A DNA stretch of 64,000 nt from GCA-016699975 sp964420045. GTDB lineage: Bacteria > Patescibacteriota > Minisyncoccia > Moranbacterales > UBA1568. The position numbers were made by a program, and so were the translations under genes. This document shows positions 34,352-43,385 of this stretch, in pieces. The notes under the pieces were generated by a model. It worked only from the letters and a program-made list of their open reading frames with translations, had not been told where the DNA came from and searched no databases. The stretch spans positions 1-64,000 of the forward strand of contig CAYQPQ010000001.1 in assembly GCA_964420045.1 (NCBI GenBank). Reading direction: 5' to 3'. Each line of letters starts with the position of its first letter. Position 1 is the stretch's first letter.

Positions 34352-34468
34352 TCGCTCAAAATTTGAAAGTCTCGTAACGAAAGAGAGATTGTAAGCAGAT
34401 TCTCAACAAAGTACCGAAAAATATACCATAGAAGTAGAATACTGTCTATTTCCGAAAATCCAAAAACC

Positions 34469-34497
34469 TTGAGAGAAGATGTTTTTTTCTTTACAAT
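34469..34497 (+). promoter_or_regulatory. Promoter of the cyclophilin lipoprotein gene
   Basis: TTGAGA, a 17-bp spacer and TACAAT. A start near 34504 gives a leader of about 19 nt before the ATG at 34523. Confidence 0.55.
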
Positions 34498-34522
34498 AGA
34501 AACAAACTTTCCAGAAAACCGT

Positions 34523-35413
34523 ATGAAAAAGTTTCTCATTTCAATCACGCTCCTTGCCGCAATACTCACTCTCTCCGGATGCTCGCAAGAGCCGGCGGCG
34601 GAAACGCTGCAGAGCAAGAAGGCGGGGGATTACAGCTATCTCTCGCGAGCATTCGGCGAAAGTCCGACAAATTCGAGTAACGCTACCACCAATAATCAAC
34701 AAGTCGGTCAACAGACCCCCTCAGCCACGCCAAGAGAGCAAGCTCAACCGGCGACGCCGCACACGCCGTCGCCTACACCGCAGGTTGCCGGCGATCAGAC
34801 GTCGGCAGAGTCAGCGGCTCCCGCTGAAAACGAACCAGCTCCCACTGACGCAAAATCAACCACGAAAAACCCGTCAGTCGAAAAGGACACCTATCAAAAA
34901 GAAGACGACCTCTCATTCATTAAGAAATATGACGGCGCCGTCCTAAAGACAAGCGAAGGCTCTATCACCATACACTTCTACAATGACGACGCGCCGAAAA
35001 CCGTGAATAATTTCTTCAAGCTCGCTGCAAATGATTTCTACGATGGCATCCGATTTCACCGAGTTATCAAGGGGTTCGTGATCCAAGCAGGTGACCCGAA
35101 TTCCAAAGATGACAACTGGGCAGACGACGGGCAAGGCGGTCCCGGATATACCTTCGACGATGAGATCAATTCGCGCAAACTCGTCGAAGGATCCGTCGCC
35201 ATGGCAAACTCGGGACCAAATACCAATGGCTCGCAATTCTTCATCGTTACCGCCAAATCAACACCGCTGCTTGATGGGAAATACACCAACTTCGGCGAAG
35301 TAACGGACGGCATGGACATTGTCCGAAAGATCGAAAAAGTCGACACCGACGCCAACGATCACCCGAAAGAGAACATCGAAATCAAGCACATTGATTTTAT
35401 CAAGAAGAAATAG
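34523..35413 (+). CDS. Peptidyl-prolyl cis-trans isomerase (cyclophilin), lipoprotein
   Basis: Probable surface-anchored folding catalyst of 296 residues. The signal MKKFLISITLLAAILTLSGC ends in a lipobox with lipidation at Cys20. A Pro/Ala/Thr/Gln-rich linker of about 100 residues follows. The cyclophilin domain has the active-site Arg in FHRVIKGFVIQAGDP, then GGPGYTFDDE and AMANSGPNTNGSQFFI. The promoter at 34469 supports this start. It converges on the DKNYY gene with a 4-bp gap and no terminator between. Confidence 0.93.
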   Translation: MKKFLISITLLAAILTLSGCSQEPAAETLQSKKAGDYSYLSRAFGESPTNSSNATTNNQQVGQQTPSATPREQAQPATPHTPSPTPQVAGDQTSAESAAPAENEPAPTDAKSTTKNPSVEKDTYQKEDDLSFIKKYDGAVLKTSEGSITIHFYNDDAPKTVNNFFKLAANDFYDGIRFHRVIKGFVIQAGDPNSKDDNWADDGQGGPGYTFDDEINSRKLVEGSVAMANSGPNTNGSQFFIVTAKSTPLLDGKYTNFGEVTDGMDIVRKIEKVDTDANDHPKENIEIKHIDFIKKK

Positions 35414-35417
35414 TATT

Positions 35418-37274
35418 TCACTTTCCGACAGTCTTTCCGTTCCAGTACACAAAATTTTTATCTGCTGCCCACCCTCCATACAAGGGAAGAAGCGTAAAAG
35501 TCTCTGCATCAGCCCCTCTCATGAGATTGCCTTCAAAATATATTTTTCCTGCAACCTTTGAATATCCGTCTCCCAAATCATTTTTTGATGTATTCAGAAA
35601 CGGTTTTCCTTCTTCCTTAGCCAGTAGATTTTGGAACATAACATCTTGTTGTTCCCGAGTTGCTTGAACAAACTGCATCTGATTGACCACTTCTATTGAC
35701 TTCCCTGTCACGATATCATATATAAGACCCGGTAGAGAAAGGTAGCGCGCACTTGTTCCACACCAATCCAGTTCCGTGTAATCCGCATGCAATCCACTCA
35801 CTTTCTCTCCTCCTATGTATATAGCGCTACCTGACACTCCAACAGAGCCGCTATCCGTCCGATTGGCATTTCGCAGTATAAAGAAATGTTTTGGGTCTGC
35901 ACCAACAATCTTTCGGAATTCGAAGAAAACACCATCCTTGCCGATAAAATATCCTCCTTCCTGACGAAACGTCTTTGGATCTATTTGAATCCTTGTGCCA
36001 TCTCCATTTTTTGAGCATTCCAAAATCGAATCAAAATCACGAACATACCCAGCGTCTGAAATCTGCACACTTTCCGACTGCACTCCCTTGAGAGGCTTTC
36101 CATTTCCATAGACCCTATACGCATCCTTTCCGACAATAAGATCACTCGCATATCCACCGCCACACCCACCAACAGAAACAAAAGATGCAGCATCGGCCCC
36201 AGGAACACGCTTTCCCAAAAAGAATACGTCGTTTTTATCTTTTGAATACCCGTCAAAATATGAGAGAGACGGAGAAAATGATGTCGGATCAGCTCCTTTA
36301 ATCATGGTGTCCTGGTAATACACTTGCTTTTTATCTTTCCCGTAACTATATCCAACCACTTCAAATGAGGACACATCTGCACCAACAAGAACCTTATTGT
36401 TTATGTAAACCGAGTGGCGATCCCGATGGTATCGTCCATCACCAATCCTTTCAAAGCTGCTTGGGTCTGCATTCTCGATTTTTTCCGCACCCATGTATAC
36501 TGAGTTTTTATCTTGCGCCCATCCATCCATAACCTGAAATGTAGCCGCATCAGCGCCTTTCAATTCCTGGTTTTGATAATAGATCCGAGAGCCATCCGTT
36601 ATATAGGAATACCCATCAGCAATGATGCGAGCAGTTGAAACATCAATACCGTCCACCGGAAGAAGCTCCTGAAATGATCCCCCGTATTCATCGGCATTGT
36701 AGTAATAGAGCGTGTTGTCGAAAATCCGCCAATATCGATTGTCATTTACTAGGAATTGTACACTCGGAAATGTGTAGAAATTCATGAAAAGCTCTTTCTT
36801 TGGGACACTGAGCGCCTTGCCCTCCAGAAACACCGCGTGATCATCCTCTGCCTCAAATGTATAGAAAGATCGATTCGGATTCACGCGAAAACTCTGCACA
36901 TCAGCATTCGGAACAATCTTTCCACGGTAATATATATTATTCTTATCTTTCGCATAATCACTGAAAACATATTCAACACCTTCGTATCCAGAAAAAGTCG
37001 AGAAACTCGCCCTATCAACACTATCAACCAGCACACCATCGTACAACACCGACTGGTCGGTAGTTTTATATTTGTTTTGCTTCATGATAATTGTCACGCG
37101 ATTTGACGTTTTACCCAAGGAAGTTGGGGTTGCTTCTTTACCATCTTTCTTTGGGGGTTCGGGTTGCAACTTTTCCGATTTAAATATACTAATCAGAAAG
37201 GAGAAAAGGAGTATATACACCAACACCAAAACCACAAACAACACAACCAAAAGAATGTTTCTCATTACTCGCAT
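35418..37274 (-). CDS. DKNYY-repeat protein, membrane-anchored
   Basis: A protein of 618 residues from MRVMRNILLVVLF (37274); MRNILL at 37265 is equally possible. It has one N-terminal membrane helix, then about nine copies of a 20-25-residue repeat with a DK-x-x-VYY core and GADxxSF end, for example YSKDKNDVFFLGKRVPGADA and YGKDKKQVYYQDTMIKGADP. This is the DKNYY family, thought to form repetitive surface structures; its function is unknown. Its start lies only 6 bp from the start of the divergent gene at 37281. Confidence 0.82.
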   Translation of the reverse strand: MRVMRNILLVVLFVVLVLVYILLFSFLISIFKSEKLQPEPPKKDGKEATPTSLGKTSNRVTIIMKQNKYKTTDQSVLYDGVLVDSVDRASFSTFSGYEGVEYVFSDYAKDKNNIYYRGKIVPNADVQSFRVNPNRSFYTFEAEDDHAVFLEGKALSVPKKELFMNFYTFPSVQFLVNDNRYWRIFDNTLYYYNADEYGGSFQELLPVDGIDVSTARIIADGYSYITDGSRIYYQNQELKGADAATFQVMDGWAQDKNSVYMGAEKIENADPSSFERIGDGRYHRDRHSVYINNKVLVGADVSSFEVVGYSYGKDKKQVYYQDTMIKGADPTSFSPSLSYFDGYSKDKNDVFFLGKRVPGADAASFVSVGGCGGGYASDLIVGKDAYRVYGNGKPLKGVQSESVQISDAGYVRDFDSILECSKNGDGTRIQIDPKTFRQEGGYFIGKDGVFFEFRKIVGADPKHFFILRNANRTDSGSVGVSGSAIYIGGEKVSGLHADYTELDWCGTSARYLSLPGLIYDIVTGKSIEVVNQMQFVQATREQQDVMFQNLLAKEEGKPFLNTSKNDLGDGYSKVAGKIYFEGNLMRGADAETFTLLPLYGGWAADKNFVYWNGKTVGK

Positions 37275-37280
37275 AGAAAT

Positions 37281-37805
37281 ATGATTATTTTCATAAACGG
37301 GGCAAGCAATTCCGGAAAAAGCACCCTTGCTCACCTCCTTGCCCGGAAAATCCAGAGGTCACTCGTTATTGAGATTGATACACTCGTGAACGCTTCACGA
37401 AACTCTCATCCGATTCTTCGCGTTCAAGAGGCTGTGACATCCGGAGTGGCACTGATACACAAATATTCGTTGCAAGGTTATTCTGTTATCGTTCCATTCC
37501 CTCTTTCACCGGAACAGCACGCATTCTTTTGCAGGAATATGAAAACACTGGACAAAAACGTGTACTTCTTTACACTCTCCCCCTCGATGGAAACCATTCT
37601 CATCCCGCGCGGCAGTCGCCTCTTAACAGTCAAAGAGCAAGACCGCATTCGACACTTCTATCGACATTTACTTCACCAACCATCATTCGGCATCATTATT
37701 GACAACAGCAATCAACTACCGCAAGAAACAGCAGACATAATGCTAAATCACATTCATCGCCTACAAAGCGATTCGTCCGTCGACTACCATTGGAGAATGG
37801 TTTGA
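37281..37805 (+). CDS. P-loop kinase-like protein
   Basis: A protein of 174 residues starting MIIFINGASNSGKSTLAHLL, with the Walker A GASNSGKST at residues 7-15. The later sequence (VIEIDTLVNASR, QGYSVIVPFPL) resembles the AAA_33/zeta-toxin/chloramphenicol phosphotransferase-like kinases, where the Asp after the first strand region is catalytic. The substrate is unknown, and no antitoxin is next to it. The last 45 bp overlap the end of the convergent acetate--CoA ligase gene. Confidence 0.68.
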   Translation: MIIFINGASNSGKSTLAHLLARKIQRSLVIEIDTLVNASRNSHPILRVQEAVTSGVALIHKYSLQGYSVIVPFPLSPEQHAFFCRNMKTLDKNVYFFTLSPSMETILIPRGSRLLTVKEQDRIRHFYRHLLHQPSFGIIIDNSNQLPQETADIMLNHIHRLQSDSSVDYHWRMV

Positions 37806-39881
37806 AGATTTTGGATAGACAATGAGCGGGTTGATATCGAGTTCGCGAATATCGGGAAAATCTGTGAGGAGCCGAGAGAGTCGGCCGACGCACTCGAGGA
37901 TAGGGTTTGTATCATATCGATCACCGCCGCGAGCGCCGTCCAAAAGCGGAAATATGCGGAGCTTCTGAAGCATGATATTGGCGCGACTCGGCGAAATCGG
38001 AACCAGACCAAATGCCGCGTCTTTCAGAATTTCCACATAAATGCCGCCGCTTCCCAACATGAGGGTCTGTCCGAGATTCGGGTCACGGAAACTCCCCGCG
38101 ATCAGTTCGATGCCACCCTTCGCTGCCATCTCCATACACAAGACGCCGTCGAGTTTCGCTTCGGGAGAAGAGACTTTCACGCGATCCATAATCGACTGAA
38201 ACGATGCTCGAGCATTCTCTGTTGAAACATTGAGGAGAACACCGCCCGCATCGCTTTTATGTGTAATATCTTCCGAAAGAACCTTCAAAGCACACGGCGT
38301 ACCAATTTTGCGAACCACGGTTTCGGCTTCATCTGCCGTGGTCGCAACACCGTATCGCGGCACAGGGAATCCGTATGCCGAAAACACATCGAGCGCTTCC
38401 GCTGCCGATAATGATGTTCTGCTGGATATTTTCACCGTGTGGAAAATTTCCTCGACTCGATTCCGGTCAACCGCTTCCGAGACCGCAATCGTCGAGAATG
38501 TTCCTTGGTCGGCGGACATCGCCTTTCTTGCTTCGCAAAAACTTGAGAGCGCCGCCAGCATTCGTATGCCGTCTTCCGGAAAGCCCACAACCGGCACTTT
38601 CTTTCGCAAGAGCGTCTTGACGCCGCGCGCCACTAGAGACCCTCCCATGAATGCGACGACAATGGGCACTGTAGACATCTTGGCACGTTCCGCTATTCCT
38701 TCGGCTATCATTTCGACATCCGTCATGGATTGCGGCGTGAGCACGACGAGCGCCATCTGAACGGACGGATCCGCGAGAACAACATCAAGCGTGCGAGCGT
38801 ATCGATCACTCTTCGCGTCACCCAAAATATCAACGGGATTTTTCACGCCCGCTGCACTCGGCAAGAACGAACGAAGGTCCGTCATCGTCGTCTCAGAAAG
38901 CGGCGCAAGCGCAAGTCCCGACTGAAGCGCCGCATCAGTCGAGAGCACACCGGGACCACCGGCATTGGTCAGTATCGCAACATGATTTCCCAGAGGGAGC
39001 GGTAAGAGCGAGAATCCTCGAGCAAGCAAGAACAACTCTTCCGCCGTCTCAGCGCGGAGAATGCCCGACTCTTCAAAGAGCGCCTCATAGCTCGCGTCAT
39101 TACCTGCAAGCGACCCCGTATGCGACGAGAGCGCCGCCGCACCCGCCGACGTCTTTCCCGATTTGAGAATGATGATCGGCTTTGGACGCTTTGTCTGCGC
39201 CATCGCGCGCGCCGCTTGTCGTATCACCTCTGGATGGCGCAAGTCCTCGGCATATATCGCTATGACCGACGTCTTTTTGTCTGACGCAAAATACGAAAGC
39301 AATGCCGATTCATCAAGCACCGCCTTGTTTCCCAGACTCACGAACTTCGAAAATCCGACACCGATATTCGCCGCCATGTCGAGCACCGCTGTCCCAAGTG
39401 CACCGCTCTGCGACAAAAAAGCGATATTCCCTTTCTTTGGGAGCGTGCGAGCAAAAGAAGCATTCATCGAGAGGTGTGGATTGACCACACCGAGACAATT
39501 CGGACCAAGCAGCGCCACGTCTCCCGAACGGGCAATCTCGGCAATCTCCGCTTCAAGCTCAGCATTCCCTGCCTCGTGAAATCCGGCAGAGATAACAACT
39601 GCGCTTTTCACTCCCTTGGCAACCGCCTCGCGCAACACGACTGGGACAATCGGTGCCGGCACCGCCACAAGAGCGCAGTCGATTTCTCCTTCAATTGCCG
39701 CGAGATTCGGGTAGCAGCGCCGTTCATAGAGCGATTCCGTTTTCGGATTGACCGGGTAGATTTCCCCTCGATATTTCTGCTCAACCAGATTCTTCACGAT
39801 ATCATTGCCAACACTCCCAATTCGCGTCGACGCACCCACCACGGCAATCGACTTTGGCTCAAACAACGATTGAATATTCAT
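37761..39881 (-). CDS. Acetate--CoA ligase (ADP-forming), fused alpha and beta subunits
   Basis: Makes ATP from acetyl-CoA, ADP and phosphate, giving acetate. From MNIQSLFEPKSIAVVGAS (39881) it has 706 residues; a longer frame to 39983 covers the promoter. Domains in order: CoA-binding Rossmann fold (residues 1-130), succinyl-CoA ligase-like domains with LGPNCLGVVNP and SHTGSLAGND, and the ATP-grasp domain (GTPCALKVLSEDITHKSDAGG). The phospho-histidine used by the family is expected in the second part; I did not place it with certainty. With pyruvate kinase it points to fermentation. Confidence 0.92.
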   Translation of the reverse strand: MNIQSLFEPKSIAVVGASTRIGSVGNDIVKNLVEQKYRGEIYPVNPKTESLYERRCYPNLAAIEGEIDCALVAVPAPIVPVVLREAVAKGVKSAVVISAGFHEAGNAELEAEIAEIARSGDVALLGPNCLGVVNPHLSMNASFARTLPKKGNIAFLSQSGALGTAVLDMAANIGVGFSKFVSLGNKAVLDESALLSYFASDKKTSVIAIYAEDLRHPEVIRQAARAMAQTKRPKPIIILKSGKTSAGAAALSSHTGSLAGNDASYEALFEESGILRAETAEELFLLARGFSLLPLPLGNHVAILTNAGGPGVLSTDAALQSGLALAPLSETTMTDLRSFLPSAAGVKNPVDILGDAKSDRYARTLDVVLADPSVQMALVVLTPQSMTDVEMIAEGIAERAKMSTVPIVVAFMGGSLVARGVKTLLRKKVPVVGFPEDGIRMLAALSSFCEARKAMSADQGTFSTIAVSEAVDRNRVEEIFHTVKISSRTSLSAAEALDVFSAYGFPVPRYGVATTADEAETVVRKIGTPCALKVLSEDITHKSDAGGVLLNVSTENARASFQSIMDRVKVSSPEAKLDGVLCMEMAAKGGIELIAGSFRDPNLGQTLMLGSGGIYVEILKDAAFGLVPISPSRANIMLQKLRIFPLLDGARGGDRYDTNPILECVGRLSRLLTDFPDIRELDINPLIVYPKSSNHSPMVVDGRIAL

Positions 39882-39947
39882 AAAGAGGAGATTTGCAAAC
39901 GAACAACGCACAGCCATCAGCTTACGACAAACAATGAAACCACCTCT

Positions 39948-39976
39948 ATCATACCAGCCCACTGTCCACTCGCCAA
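39948..39976 (-). promoter_or_regulatory. Promoter of acetate--CoA ligase
   Basis: On the minus strand TTGGCG, a 17-bp spacer and TATGAT preceded by TGG. A start near 39941 gives a leader of about 60 nt. Confidence 0.45.
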
Positions 39977-40150
39977 CAGCCAAATTTCACACCATGCCAG
40001 CAACATTCATCACTCTCATAGGGGCACCCTTCGTGAATACCCTCCCCCGAGAATGCTTCCTTCCCAAATACCCAACACCTTACCCTACAGGTACGCACTC
40101 ATGCACAAAATAAAAGGAGGGGAAGAAACGGAGAAAAAAGCTAGCAACGT

Positions 40151-41287
40151 CTACCCGATAAAGTCAAGAAAATTATCGCGATTCACCACCTCATACGAAG
40201 CTCCAGGATAGGTTTCGATCCATGACGATGGCGCCTTTGGCGAATCGTCCGACCATTTGATTTCGTATCCGAAAAGCTTCCCCTCGCGTTCTTCCACCCA
40301 ATCTATCTCCTTCTGATCATAGGTACGCCAGAAATGATTGTTGGATCGAAGATTCAGATAGGACTGTTTTTTGAGTCGCTCCATAACAATATAGTTTTCC
40401 CAGAGCATACCGATATCGTCCCGACGAGAGATCGGATTCCAGTTGTTGATAACGGCGTTTCGGACGCCATTGTCGTAGAAGTAGTAGCGAGAGTTCTTCG
40501 TGACTTCCTTGCGGAGATTTCGGCTAAAGCCTCGAATATTTTTTACGATAAACGACTTCTCGAGGAGGTCGAGATATCGCGCCACGGTGTCCTTGTGAAG
40601 ATCGAGCGCACTTCCCAATTCCGTAAGTGACACTTCTCTGCCGATTTGGAATGCGATAAGCGTCAAGAGGTCAAAGAGCTTTTTGGCACCCTTCACCTGT
40701 TCCATATCGAGAATATCCTTGAGAAGAAGCGAGTCAATGAGTCCCGAGAGATAGTCTCGACGATCATCATCCGAAGGGAGCGAGAAGAGCTCTGGGTAGC
40801 CACCGTAGATGAGAGATGTTTCAAGCGTCGAGAGATAGTGATTCGTATCGAAGGTCTGTATGATTTCCCGCGCAGAAACAGGGAAAAGAAGCAGTGTCTT
40901 TTTACGTCCCGTGAGTGGTTCACCAATTTTCTGGGCAAGATCAAACGATGCCGATCCGCTCGCAATCACCGTGAGGTCTGGCATGGAGTCAACGATAAGC
41001 TTCAAGTTGAGTCCGATTGAAGGAACTTTTTGCGCTTCGTCAATGACGAGCGTTTTTGCATCACCGATATAGCTCACAAGTCGCTCGGGAATTTCCGTAG
41101 AGAGGTTCTCTTGTACGATACGGCTTTCTCCTTTGAGGAAAAGTGCCTTTCCGTTTTTTTCCAATTCTTCCCGTAGGTGATCAAGGAGAAACGTTTTTCC
41201 GGATCGTCGAGGACCATAGAGCACCAGCACTTTCCCGGGCTCGAGACTCTCAAGGAACTTCCCGGAGACGAGGCGTTCGATGACCAT
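40151..41287 (-). CDS. AAA ATPase with DUF4143 domain
   Basis: A protein of 378 residues from MVIERLVSGKFLESLEPGK (41287). The N-terminal AAA_14 ATPase has Walker A YGPRRSGKT, Walker B TLVIDEAQ and sensor VIASGSASFDL. A winged-helix stretch follows (SLTELGSALDLHKDTVARYL). The C-terminal DUF4143 has a PD-(D/E)XK-like core, EIDWVEEREGKLFGYEIKWS. These proteins are widespread and poorly understood, with links to mobile or defence genes suggested. A perfect inverted repeat lies just upstream. It stands alone, about 270 bp from the acetate--CoA ligase gene. Confidence 0.88.
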   Translation of the reverse strand: MVIERLVSGKFLESLEPGKVLVLYGPRRSGKTFLLDHLREELEKNGKALFLKGESRIVQENLSTEIPERLVSYIGDAKTLVIDEAQKVPSIGLNLKLIVDSMPDLTVIASGSASFDLAQKIGEPLTGRKKTLLLFPVSAREIIQTFDTNHYLSTLETSLIYGGYPELFSLPSDDDRRDYLSGLIDSLLLKDILDMEQVKGAKKLFDLLTLIAFQIGREVSLTELGSALDLHKDTVARYLDLLEKSFIVKNIRGFSRNLRKEVTKNSRYYFYDNGVRNAVINNWNPISRRDDIGMLWENYIVMERLKKQSYLNLRSNNHFWRTYDQKEIDWVEEREGKLFGYEIKWSDDSPKAPSSWIETYPGASYEVVNRDNFLDFIG

Positions 41288-41304
41288 AGAAGTAGTGCAA
41301 ATAT

Positions 41305-41338
41305 GTAAAATACAGCTAGCCAACTGTCGGTATTTTAC
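41305..41338. promoter_or_regulatory. Inverted repeat upstream of the AAA/DUF4143 gene
   Basis: GTAAAATAC and GTATTTTAC form perfect 9-bp arms, separated by 16 bp, 17 bp before the start codon. It could be an operator or the start of a leader hairpin. Confidence 0.4.
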
Positions 41339-41497
41339 CTCTTTTGGACAAAATGAGCAAATTTTCTGGAGAATAGCCCCTGCAACGCGTGCGCGGCTGT
41401 CAGTCATCAGCCATCGGTATTCGGAAAAAATGCAAGTCTCATTCCCCGTTGTTTGTTGTCAGTTACCAGTTACTGCAGCTCGCATCCCTCCACCCCT

Positions 41498-41531
41498 GCC
41501 CGCAGCGCTACGCACAGCGTTGCAGGCGGAC
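41498..41531 (-). repeat. 34-bp small palindrome family Q, copy 3
   Basis: Read on the minus strand it begins GTCCGC and has GCGTAGCGCTGCGGGC near its end, closely matching the unit at 34282. It lies between the AAA gene and the fibronectin III protein gene, here not inside a larger palindrome that I can see. Confidence 0.5.
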
Positions 41532-41545
41532 GCACTTCCATATCT

Positions 41546-43363
41546 TTACATCCCCGCCCCTTGAACTTGCCAATAGAAGTTACTGCAACTCGTATCCCGA
41601 CACCCACACTTCCAACTTCCGTTCTGTGAACGACAGGTAAAACCAACGAGATAAGAAGGATCAGCAACACTCGCCGTAGAGATATCCGTATCGGTGATGG
41701 AGGTTGCAACCGATCCTTGGCACCATTCTCCGTTTAAGGCTCCGGTACAGGTACCGGTGAAGGATGTCCAGTCATTGATACCGGGATCATAGTAGTAGCC
41801 TTTGGTGTAGACGATTCTGGTGGTGTCTCCGGGAATACCGAGGGTGGCTGTGAGGGTATGGGTGTCCGTGCTTGAACACTGGGTGGAGATGAGAGGGGTA
41901 TTACTCGCAAATACGTCATAGGGAGCACCGTAGCCGGTAAAGGTAGGGTCGGTGAAGTTTGTGGGGGTGACGGTGGAGCAGGAGGAGAAGGTGGGAGATC
42001 CTTGGGTGGTGGCACCGACCACATTGGACCAACCGGAAACGTTTCCGGCGGCATCGACGGCACGGACATGATAGGAGTAGCTAGTAGAGGCGGCAAGACC
42101 CGAGTCAATGAAGGGAGAAGCAGTGGGAGTGCCTACTTGAGTGAAGTTCGAGCAGGAGAGGCCGGTACAACGTTCCACTTGGTAGCCCGTGACACCGACA
42201 TCATCAGTGGCGGGATTCCAAGAGACAGTGATGCTTGATTGGGAGGGAGAGGTGGCGGAGAGAGAGGTGGGGGAGGTTGGTGGGGAGGTGTCTACCTCGC
42301 CAGAGCTGTTGCTAATAGTAATGGGAAATCCACTTGAATTTGCAGTGCCAGATGAATCAACAACGTAGAGGTAGACAATTTGGCCAGAGGTGAATGAGCC
42401 CTGATTGATTAAAATGCTCACGAAACTATTGCTCCAATCAGTCGGGATTTGGATTTCGCAATTGGCACGACTACCCCAAGAAGAAGCGCTGCAAATTTCT
42501 GCTCTAGCAAGAGTGTTGTCGATATAGATGTCGTCAATCCAAGTGTAAACATTATTTCCATCGTGATTCGCATTAAGAGGAGACATCCACGTATCCCATT
42601 TACAAGCAGTGCACGCGCTTGTACAAGTGGCTGTAAATAAATCTGTTTGCTTGGCATAGTCTTCCCAGAGAACAATCCGCCCTACTGAAGGATTTGTACT
42701 CGCCACCAAATAAGTCTCCATTCGGTGCCATTGGTCAGCATCTGGAAGAATCATACTTCCAGCATACTCATGAAAAGCAGAACAGTCGTTGTAGTATGAC
42801 CCCGCCGTAGTGCCATAACCAAAATTAGGAGGCGAATCATACGGAGGATTGTTCGTTGTACCACTTGTGGTCCGATCTATCTTCCATACACCTCCGCTAT
42901 ATCCTGATCGTCTGAATCGGTACGATACATACCGAACTGCGGTACTTTGTCCGTCTATATAAATATCTTGTTCTGCATCTCCACTCGGATCAGATTGATA
43001 CCCGCTGAATGTACCATTGTAGGCTTGCGCGCTGCTATATGAGAGAGCAGATCCTAGTCCATTATCTGCAAAATCATAATATTTCCATCGACTAGTCCCA
43101 ATTCTAGGAACACGATTTAACATGGAATCGCCAGCGTGAGCGGCAGTATTTTCAAAATCATCGTACAACCAGGGTTGGGCCGGAGACTTAGATCCAAATC
43201 CGCTTCCATTAATACTGAGTGGATTTCCAGCCGAAACAGTCCCAGAAACAGAAGAAACAACTGGCGCTGCAAGAGATCTCTTGTTTCCCAAAAATATTGC
43301 AGTAACAACGATTATAAATAAAAAAACAGGGTTTATATATTTTTTTGATTTATGGATTTTCAT
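41546..43363 (-). CDS. Large secreted protein with IPT-like and fibronectin type III domains
   Basis: A protein of 605 residues. A signal or anchor (NPVFLFIIVVTAIFLG) is followed by a short Ig-like start (VVSSVSGTVSAGNPLSINGSG), a large domain of unknown fold (about residues 65-310), a linker TSPPTSPTSLSATSPSQ and a fibronectin III domain (SSITVSWNPATDDVGVTGYQ to HVRAVDAAGNVSGWSN). The C-terminal 150 residues are Cys-rich with no known match. Base use changes abruptly near 42300: the region coding the fibronectin part is far richer in G on the plus strand than the rest. It follows the LamG gene by 22 bp. Confidence 0.78.
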   Translation of the reverse strand: MKIHKSKKYINPVFLFIIVVTAIFLGNKRSLAAPVVSSVSGTVSAGNPLSINGSGFGSKSPAQPWLYDDFENTAAHAGDSMLNRVPRIGTSRWKYYDFADNGLGSALSYSSAQAYNGTFSGYQSDPSGDAEQDIYIDGQSTAVRYVSYRFRRSGYSGGVWKIDRTTSGTTNNPPYDSPPNFGYGTTAGSYYNDCSAFHEYAGSMILPDADQWHRMETYLVASTNPSVGRIVLWEDYAKQTDLFTATCTSACTACKWDTWMSPLNANHDGNNVYTWIDDIYIDNTLARAEICSASSWGSRANCEIQIPTDWSNSFVSILINQGSFTSGQIVYLYVVDSSGTANSSGFPITISNSSGEVDTSPPTSPTSLSATSPSQSSITVSWNPATDDVGVTGYQVERCTGLSCSNFTQVGTPTASPFIDSGLAASTSYSYHVRAVDAAGNVSGWSNVVGATTQGSPTFSSCSTVTPTNFTDPTFTGYGAPYDVFASNTPLISTQCSSTDTHTLTATLGIPGDTTRIVYTKGYYYDPGINDWTSFTGTCTGALNGEWCQGSVATSITDTDISTASVADPSYLVGFTCRSQNGSWKCGCRDTSCSNFYWQVQGAGM

Positions 43364-43385
43364 AGAAATAGAACTCTTTTGTATA

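Larger units (their letters stand above)
34185..34403. repeat. Large palindromic element family M, copy A (with two inserts)
   Basis: A 219-bp inverted-repeat element. Its ends are AGAACCTGTTTACAATC and the near-complement at 34387-34403; inner arms are TTTCAAACTTTGGCTGCAAA and CGCTCAAAATTTGAAAG. Compared with copy B at 46068 it has two extra pieces, at 34282-34315 and about 34333-34352, both small palindromes found elsewhere in the window. It fills most of the 353-bp region 34170-34522, where the only other feature is a promoter. Confidence 0.65.

Noticed and set aside
34222..34617. 131-residue minus-strand frame near 34.4 kb
   Set aside because: It lies over a palindromic element and the start of the cyclophilin gene; the coding look comes from repeat sequence.
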